This document shows, one piece after another, positions 7,078-10,914 of a stretch of 10,914 nt of DNA; position 1 is the first letter of the stretch; every line of letters begins with the position of its first letter. Source of the DNA: T1Sed10-7 sp046540855 (lineage in GTDB: Bacteria; Actinomycetota; Nitriliruptoria; Nitriliruptorales; Nitriliruptoraceae); contig JBKHEJ010000085.1 of NCBI GenBank assembly GCA_046540855.1, positions 1 through 10,914 of the forward strand, read 5' to 3'. The notes beneath the pieces are model-generated. The model saw only the letters and a list, made by a program, of their open reading frames with translations. It was not told the DNA's origin and searched no databases. A program made the position numbers and the translations under genes.

Positions 7078-7105
7078 ACCCTAAGGACGCGCGAGGTCGG
7101 CGCAA
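7078..7105 (-). promoter_or_regulatory. Candidate promoter for the minus-strand gene series
   Basis: On the minus strand TTGCGC (7105-7100) and TAGGGT (7083-7078) are 16 nt apart. The predicted start near 7071 leaves a leader of about 49 nt before the SpoIIAA-like ATG. The -35 box matches only half of the consensus, so this is tentative. Confidence 0.35.
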
Positions 7106-7123
7106 CGGCCACCGCGGACGAAC

Positions 7124-7153
7124 GGCCACCCCCGGCCACCCCCGGCCACCCTC
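7124..7153. repeat. Three tandem copies of a GGCCACCCCC decamer
   Basis: GGCCACCCCC occurs at 7124-7133 and 7134-7143, and as GGCCACCCTC at 7144-7153. A further AACGGCCACC at 7104-7113 repeats the sequence leading into the first copy (7121-7130). The 10-bp period would put the copies on one face of the helix. It lies about midway between the divergent starts, so it could be a regulator array or a slippage-prone tract. Confidence 0.6.
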
Positions 7154-7185
7154 ACGGGCGTTCCCCGTGCTCCTGCGAGCACGCC

Positions 7186-7204
7186 CCCACCGCAGCTGCG
7201 TGGG
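7186..7204. promoter_or_regulatory. Palindrome in the divergent intergenic region
   Basis: CGCAGCTGCG (7191-7200) is a perfect 10-bp palindrome, flanked by CCCA (7186-7189) and TGGG (7201-7204), which extend it with one unpaired C. It lies about 86 bp before the GH65 start. It is a candidate operator or an upstream hairpin; no protein can be assigned. Confidence 0.35.
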
Positions 7205-7262
7205 CCGGCAGGAAGCGGACGGACGGACGGGTCCGACGGTGGCGAGGACCGCGGCAGGCCCG

Positions 7263-7275
7263 CAGCATGATGCTG
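7263..7275. promoter_or_regulatory. 13-bp inverted repeat just before the GH65 ribosome-binding site
   Basis: CAGCAT-G-ATGCTG has perfect 6-bp arms around one base. In RNA it could fold only as a 5-bp stem with a UGA loop; as DNA it looks like an operator half-site pair. It ends immediately before the GGGAGGAG that precedes the ATG at 7290, so it could affect either transcription or ribosome access. Confidence 0.4.
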
Positions 7276-7289
7276 TGGGAGGAGCCGGC

Positions 7290-9722
7290 ATGAGCCTGGT
7301 CGAGACGTCCGATCCGTGGGTGTTCGGCTACGAGGGCTTCGAGCCGGAGGAGGAGCCCCTGCGTGAGGCCCTGTGCACCCTGGGCAACGGCTACCTCGCC
7401 ACCCGTGGCGCCGTACCCGGGTCCCGAGCCGACGGCGTGCACTACCCGGGCACCTACGTCGCCGGGTGCTACAACCGGCTCGCCAGCGAGGTCTCCGGCC
7501 GCACGGTCGTCAACGAGTCGCTCGTCAACCTGCCCGACTGGGTGTTCCTGCAGATCGCCATCGACGACGGCGAGTGGCTCGACCTCACCGCCGGTGACCT
7601 GCTCGACCACGAGCTACGGCTCGACCTGCGTCGGGGGCTGCTGATCCGCCGGCTGCGACGGCGCGACGCCGACCGGACGCTGCGGGTCGTGGAGCGCCGG
7701 CTCGTGCACATGCGCGACGAGCACCTCGCGGCCCTGGAGCTGACGGTGGTGGCCGAGGACTTCTCGGGACGGCTGCGCGTCCGCTCCGGTCTGGATGGTC
7801 GCGTCGCGAACGACGGGGTGGCGCGCTACGCCGAGCTCGCCTCCCAGCACCTCACCGGCACCGAGGTGTCCGCCGACGGCGAGCTGCTCCGGCTGCGGAC
7901 CACGACCTCGACCTCGAAGCTCGCGATCGCCGAGGCGGCGCGCACCCGCCTGCAGCAGGAGGGCGAGCCGATCGACGCCCAGCGGCGGACGGTGCGCGGG
8001 CGGGAGTGGATCGCCCACGAGCTGGAGGTGGACCTCGAGGAGGGTGCCCCGATCACCGTCGACAAGGTGGTCGCCGTCCACACCGCGCGCGAGGTCGCCA
8101 CCTTCGAGCCCGAGCACGACGCGACGCTGGAGGTGCGCGGCGCGGGCTCCTTCACCGAGCTGCTCGGCCCACACATCGCTGCCTGGCACGGCCTGTGGGA
8201 CCGGTTCGGGATCGACGGTGAGCTCGGGGGCGGGATGGACCGCATCGTGCGGCTGCACCTGTTCCACCTGCTCCAGACCGTCTCGCCCAACACCGCCTCC
8301 TACGACGTGGGCGTGCCGCCTCGGGGCCTGCACGGCGAGGCCTACCGCGGGCTGATCATGTGGGACGAGCTGTTCGTCCTGCGCGTCCTGCACCTGCGGT
8401 TGCCGGCGCTCACCCGTGCCCTGCTCGGCTACCGCTACCACCGGCTCCCCGCCGCGCGGAGGGCCGCGCGTGCGGCCGGATACGCCGGCGCGATGTACCC
8501 GTGGCAGAGCGCCAGCAACGGCGAGGAGGCCGCGCAGGAGTGGCACCTCAACCCGCAGTCCGGTCGCTGGGTCCCGGACCCGACCGACCTGCAGCGGCAC
8601 ATCGGGCTCGCGGTCGCCTACAACGTCTGGACCTACCAGGACACCACCGACGACCGGGCCTACCTCGCCGAGCAGGGCGCCGAGATCCTCCTCGAGGTGG
8701 CGCGCTTCTTCTCCAGCCTGGCGACCTACGACGCCGGCATCGGGCGCTACGCCATCCGGGGGGTGGTCGGTCCCGACGAGTTCCACACGAGCTACCCGGA
8801 CGCCGACGAACCCGGCCTGGACAACAACGCCTACACCAACGTCATGGCGGCCTGGCTGTTCCACCGCGTGCTGGAGCTGCCCGAGCTGCTCACCGAGCTG
8901 CGCTGGTCGGAGCTGACCAGCCAGCTGGAGGTCGGGGCGGAGGAGCTCGAGCGGTTCGAGGAGCTCAGCCGGCTCCTCGTCGTCCCCTTCCACGACGGCG
9001 TGATCAGCCAGTACGAGGGGTACGAGGACCTCGAGGAGCTCGACTGGGACCGGCTCCGCGAGGAGCACGGCGACATCCACCGCCTCGACCGCATCCTCGA
9101 GGCCGAGGGGGACACCCCGGACCGCTACAAGGCCTCGAAGCAGGCCGACGTGCTCATGCTGTTCTACCTGTTCTCCGCGGAGGAGCTGCGGGCGCTGTTC
9201 GAGCGCCTCGGCTACCGCCTCGATCCCGAGACCATCACCCGCACCATCGACTACTACCTCGACCGCACCTCCCACGGCTCGACGCTGAGCTCGGTCGTGC
9301 ACGCCTGGGTCCTCGCACGGGCGCACCGGGAGCAGGCGCTGACCTTCCTGGACCGCGCCTTCGCCAGCGACGTCCACGACCTCCAGGGCGGGACCACCCC
9401 CGAGGGCATCCACCTCGGCGCGCTGGCCGGCAGCGTCGACCTGCTGCTGCGCTGCTTCACGGGCCTGGAGGTCCGCGACGGCAGCCTCCACGTCAACCCC
9501 GTCTGGCCCCCGGAGCTCGGGACGCTGGAGTTCGACCTCGTCTTCCGCAGCTGCCAGCTCTCCGTCAGGGTCGACAGCGAACGCATCAGCATGGCGAACC
9601 GGGCAGGCGAGGGGCGGCCGTCGGTCCGGGTCTGCGCGCCGGAGGAGACCGTCGAGCTGGGGCCTGGCCAGACGGTGGAGCTCGCGACCCTCGGGCCACC
9701 GGACCGTCCCGCCGACGGGTGA
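7290..9722 (+). CDS. Glycoside hydrolase family 65 disaccharide phosphorylase (trehalose/maltose/kojibiose type)
   Basis: This is an 810-residue inverting phosphorylase that would split an alpha-linked glucose disaccharide with phosphate to beta-glucose 1-phosphate plus glucose. An N-terminal beta-sandwich domain (to about 260) contains YPGTYVAGCYNRL and VVNESLVNLPDW. The (alpha/alpha)6 catalytic barrel holds MWDELF (Trp358-Asp359), the GPDEFH motif with the presumed catalytic acid Glu497, LDNNAYTNVMA, the substrate-site KASKQADVLML, and the phosphate-site THGST-like HGSTLS with His662, Ser664 and Thr665. A small beta domain closes the protein. Leu355 stands where many members have His (GH.FWD). 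The frame is open far upstream, but GGAGGAG 5 nt before ATG 7290 and the conserved N-terminus fix the start. The sugar specificity is unclear; the OtsB domain downstream makes trehalose attractive. Probably cotranscribed with the next gene, 64 bp away. Confidence 0.92.
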   Translation: MSLVETSDPWVFGYEGFEPEEEPLREALCTLGNGYLATRGAVPGSRADGVHYPGTYVAGCYNRLASEVSGRTVVNESLVNLPDWVFLQIAIDDGEWLDLTAGDLLDHELRLDLRRGLLIRRLRRRDADRTLRVVERRLVHMRDEHLAALELTVVAEDFSGRLRVRSGLDGRVANDGVARYAELASQHLTGTEVSADGELLRLRTTTSTSKLAIAEAARTRLQQEGEPIDAQRRTVRGREWIAHELEVDLEEGAPITVDKVVAVHTAREVATFEPEHDATLEVRGAGSFTELLGPHIAAWHGLWDRFGIDGELGGGMDRIVRLHLFHLLQTVSPNTASYDVGVPPRGLHGEAYRGLIMWDELFVLRVLHLRLPALTRALLGYRYHRLPAARRAARAAGYAGAMYPWQSASNGEEAAQEWHLNPQSGRWVPDPTDLQRHIGLAVAYNVWTYQDTTDDRAYLAEQGAEILLEVARFFSSLATYDAGIGRYAIRGVVGPDEFHTSYPDADEPGLDNNAYTNVMAAWLFHRVLELPELLTELRWSELTSQLEVGAEELERFEELSRLLVVPFHDGVISQYEGYEDLEELDWDRLREEHGDIHRLDRILEAEGDTPDRYKASKQADVLMLFYLFSAEELRALFERLGYRLDPETITRTIDYYLDRTSHGSTLSSVVHAWVLARAHREQALTFLDRAFASDVHDLQGGTTPEGIHLGALAGSVDLLLRCFTGLEVRDGSLHVNPVWPPELGTLEFDLVFRSCQLSVRVDSERISMANRAGEGRPSVRVCAPEETVELGPGQTVELATLGPPDRPADG

Positions 9723-9786
9723 ACCTCACGCCCCTGGGTTGACCGCACCACCGCCGCGACCGACACGAGGAGCACGGAGGACCACG

Positions 9787-10914
9787 ATGACCGCGCAGCT
9801 CGACCTCTCCGGTGTCACCGCCGCGGTGTTCGACCTCGACGGGGTGATCACCGACACCGCATCGGTGCACCTCAGCGCCTGGACGAGGCTGTTCGACCGC
9901 TTCCTCGAGGAGCGAGCCAGCCAGGCGGCCGAGGACGAGGACCTCTCCCCCTTCACCCCGGAGGACTACCGCCGCGATGTGGACGGCAGGCCGCGCCAGG
10001 ACGGCATCCGCTCCTTCCTGGCGAGCCGGGGCATCGAGGTGGACGAGGACACCATCGCCGCGCTGGGTGAGCGCAAGAACACCGACTTCCTGGAACGGCT
10101 CGACGAGGACGGCGTCGCGGTGTTCGACAGCACGGTGCGGCTGGTGCACCGGCTCCACCTGCACGGCGTCCGTACGGCGGTGTTCTCCGCGAGCCGCAAC
10201 GCGGGGCCGGTCCTGGAGCGCGCCGGGCTGCACGAGCTGTTCGAGGCCCGCGTCGACGGCCTCACCGCCGCCGACCTCGGACTGCCCGGCAAGCCGGACC
10301 CTGCCGTGCCGCTCGCGGCGGCGCAGCGGGTCGGCGCGGACGCCGCGCACACGATCCTCGTCGAGGACGCGCGGGCCGGCGTCGAGGCGGGTCGGCGCGG
10401 CGGGTTCGCCCACGTGGTCGGCATCGCCCGCGACGGCGACCTCGACGACCTGCGCCGCCACGGGGCCGATGTCGTGGTCAGCGACCTGCGCGAGCTCGAG
10501 CTCACGCCCTGCGAGCGAGCGCTCTCGCAGGTGCCCGACGCCGAAGCATGCCTCGGGGCGGTCACTGGGCTGCTCACCGGGACCCAGCCGGCGGTGTTCC
10601 TCGACGTCGACGGGACGCTGGCGCCGATCGTCGATGACCCGGACGACGCCGCCCTCGCGCCGGGCATGCGCGAGGTGCTCGTCGCGCTCGTGGCTACCTG
10701 CCCCACCGCGATCGTCAGCGGCCGCGACCTCGGCGACGTCCGCGCCCGCGTGGACATCGCGGGCCTGTGGGTCGCCGGCAGCCACGGTTTCGAGCTCCTC
10801 GACCCCGACGGCAACCGGCACGAGGAACCGCGCGCGGGTGACGCGCTCCCCGCGCTCGACGCCGCGGAGCGCGAGCTGCGTGCGCAGCTCGTCGAGGTGC
10901 CGGGCGTCGAGGTG
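9787..10914 (+). CDS. otsB: Fusion of beta-phosphoglucomutase-type HAD and trehalose-6-phosphate phosphatase (C-terminus outside window)
   Basis: The first 376 codons are present and the frame is open at the right edge. Domain one (about 8-235) is a beta-phosphoglucomutase-family HAD: FDLDGVITDT with Asp16/Asp18, a cap region with VDGRPRQDGI, FSAS (133-136), GKPDP with Lys169, and VEDARAG with Glu193-Asp194. Domain two (from about 265) is an OtsB-type HAD: FLDVDGTLAPIVDDP with Asp273/Asp275, VSGRDLGDV with Ser311, and GSHGFEL (331-337). Expected activities are beta-glucose 1-phosphate to glucose 6-phosphate and trehalose 6-phosphate to trehalose. GGAGG 6 nt before ATG 9787 fixes the start. 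Mycobacterial OtsB1 (Rv2006) carries the same two domains followed by GH65; here GH65 is a separate upstream gene. Whether more domains follow beyond the edge cannot be seen. Confidence 0.9.
   Translation, partial: MTAQLDLSGVTAAVFDLDGVITDTASVHLSAWTRLFDRFLEERASQAAEDEDLSPFTPEDYRRDVDGRPRQDGIRSFLASRGIEVDEDTIAALGERKNTDFLERLDEDGVAVFDSTVRLVHRLHLHGVRTAVFSASRNAGPVLERAGLHELFEARVDGLTAADLGLPGKPDPAVPLAAAQRVGADAAHTILVEDARAGVEAGRRGGFAHVVGIARDGDLDDLRRHGADVVVSDLRELELTPCERALSQVPDAEACLGAVTGLLTGTQPAVFLDVDGTLAPIVDDPDDAALAPGMREVLVALVATCPTAIVSGRDLGDVRARVDIAGLWVAGSHGFELLDPDGNRHEEPRAGDALPALDAAERELRAQLVEVPGVEV

Noticed and set aside
7217..7230. GGAC tetranucleotide run before GH65
   Set aside because: Only three full copies in G/C-rich DNA; too short to claim as a functional repeat.
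5391..7289. Upstream extension of the GH65 reading frame, open for about 630 codons before ATG 7290
   Set aside because: It runs antisense to the well-supported DUF72, SpoIIAA-like and flavoprotein genes, shows no family motif, and the GH65 N-terminus and ribosome-binding site sit at 7290. Stops are simply rare in such G+C-rich DNA.
7614..9491. Long open frame antisense to GH65 (about 625 codons)
   Set aside because: Its translation is low-complexity, rich in Val, Glu, Gly and Arg, without recognisable domains, while the opposite strand encodes a complete GH65 enzyme.
9739..9744. TTGACC between GH65 and the HAD fusion as a -35 box
   Set aside because: No -10-like hexamer lies at a workable distance, so an internal promoter is not supported.
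9586..10821. Minus-strand open frame of about 411 codons across the end of GH65 and the HAD fusion
   Set aside because: It is a mirror of two clearly coding plus-strand frames and shows no domain motif.

Overview
The window is very G+C-rich, with codon third positions almost all G or C, strong purine-rich ribosome-binding sites and frequent GTG starts. Together with the gene families present this suggests a high-GC actinobacterium. The genus cannot be read from the sequence. The strongly acidic linker in the E2 protein would fit a salt-tolerant lineage, but that is only a hint.

Layout. Bases 1-7022 carry seven genes, all on the minus strand. In transcription order they are a small SpoIIAA-like (STAS/SEC14-type) protein, a DUF72 (YecE-like) protein, an FAD/NAD(P) disulfide oxidoreductase resembling dihydrolipoamide dehydrogenase, E1 alpha, E1 beta and E2 of a 2-oxo acid dehydrogenase complex, and a helix-turn-helix regulator fused to a periplasmic-binding-protein-like domain that runs off the left edge. 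Bases 7290-10914 carry two plus-strand genes: a GH65 disaccharide phosphorylase, then a protein joining a beta-phosphoglucomutase-type HAD domain to a trehalose-6-phosphate-phosphatase domain, cut by the right edge. The 267-bp divergent intergenic region (7023-7289) holds tandem repeats and palindromes.

How the genes work together. E1 alpha, E1 beta and E2 are translationally coupled (8-nt overlap, then a 2-nt gap) and form a pyruvate- or branched-chain-type dehydrogenase core. The flavoprotein just upstream sits where E3 would be expected and keeps the redox cysteine pair. It has Phe where lipoamide dehydrogenases have the catalytic His, so it may not be the E3 of this complex. The regulator downstream of E2 has its own sigma70-like promoter with an operator-like inverted repeat in the spacer. 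On the other strand, GH65 would phosphorolyse an alpha-linked glucose disaccharide to beta-glucose 1-phosphate, the first HAD domain would convert this to glucose 6-phosphate, and the OtsB domain would dephosphorylate trehalose 6-phosphate. This set of domains recalls mycobacterial OtsB1 (Rv2006), here split over two genes.

I found no CRISPR array, RNA gene, insertion sequence or prophage, and nothing that I would call a wholly new system. The most interesting points are the His-to-Phe flavoprotein, the regulator with its candidate operator, and the trehalose/disaccharide phosphorylase locus with its repeat-rich control region.
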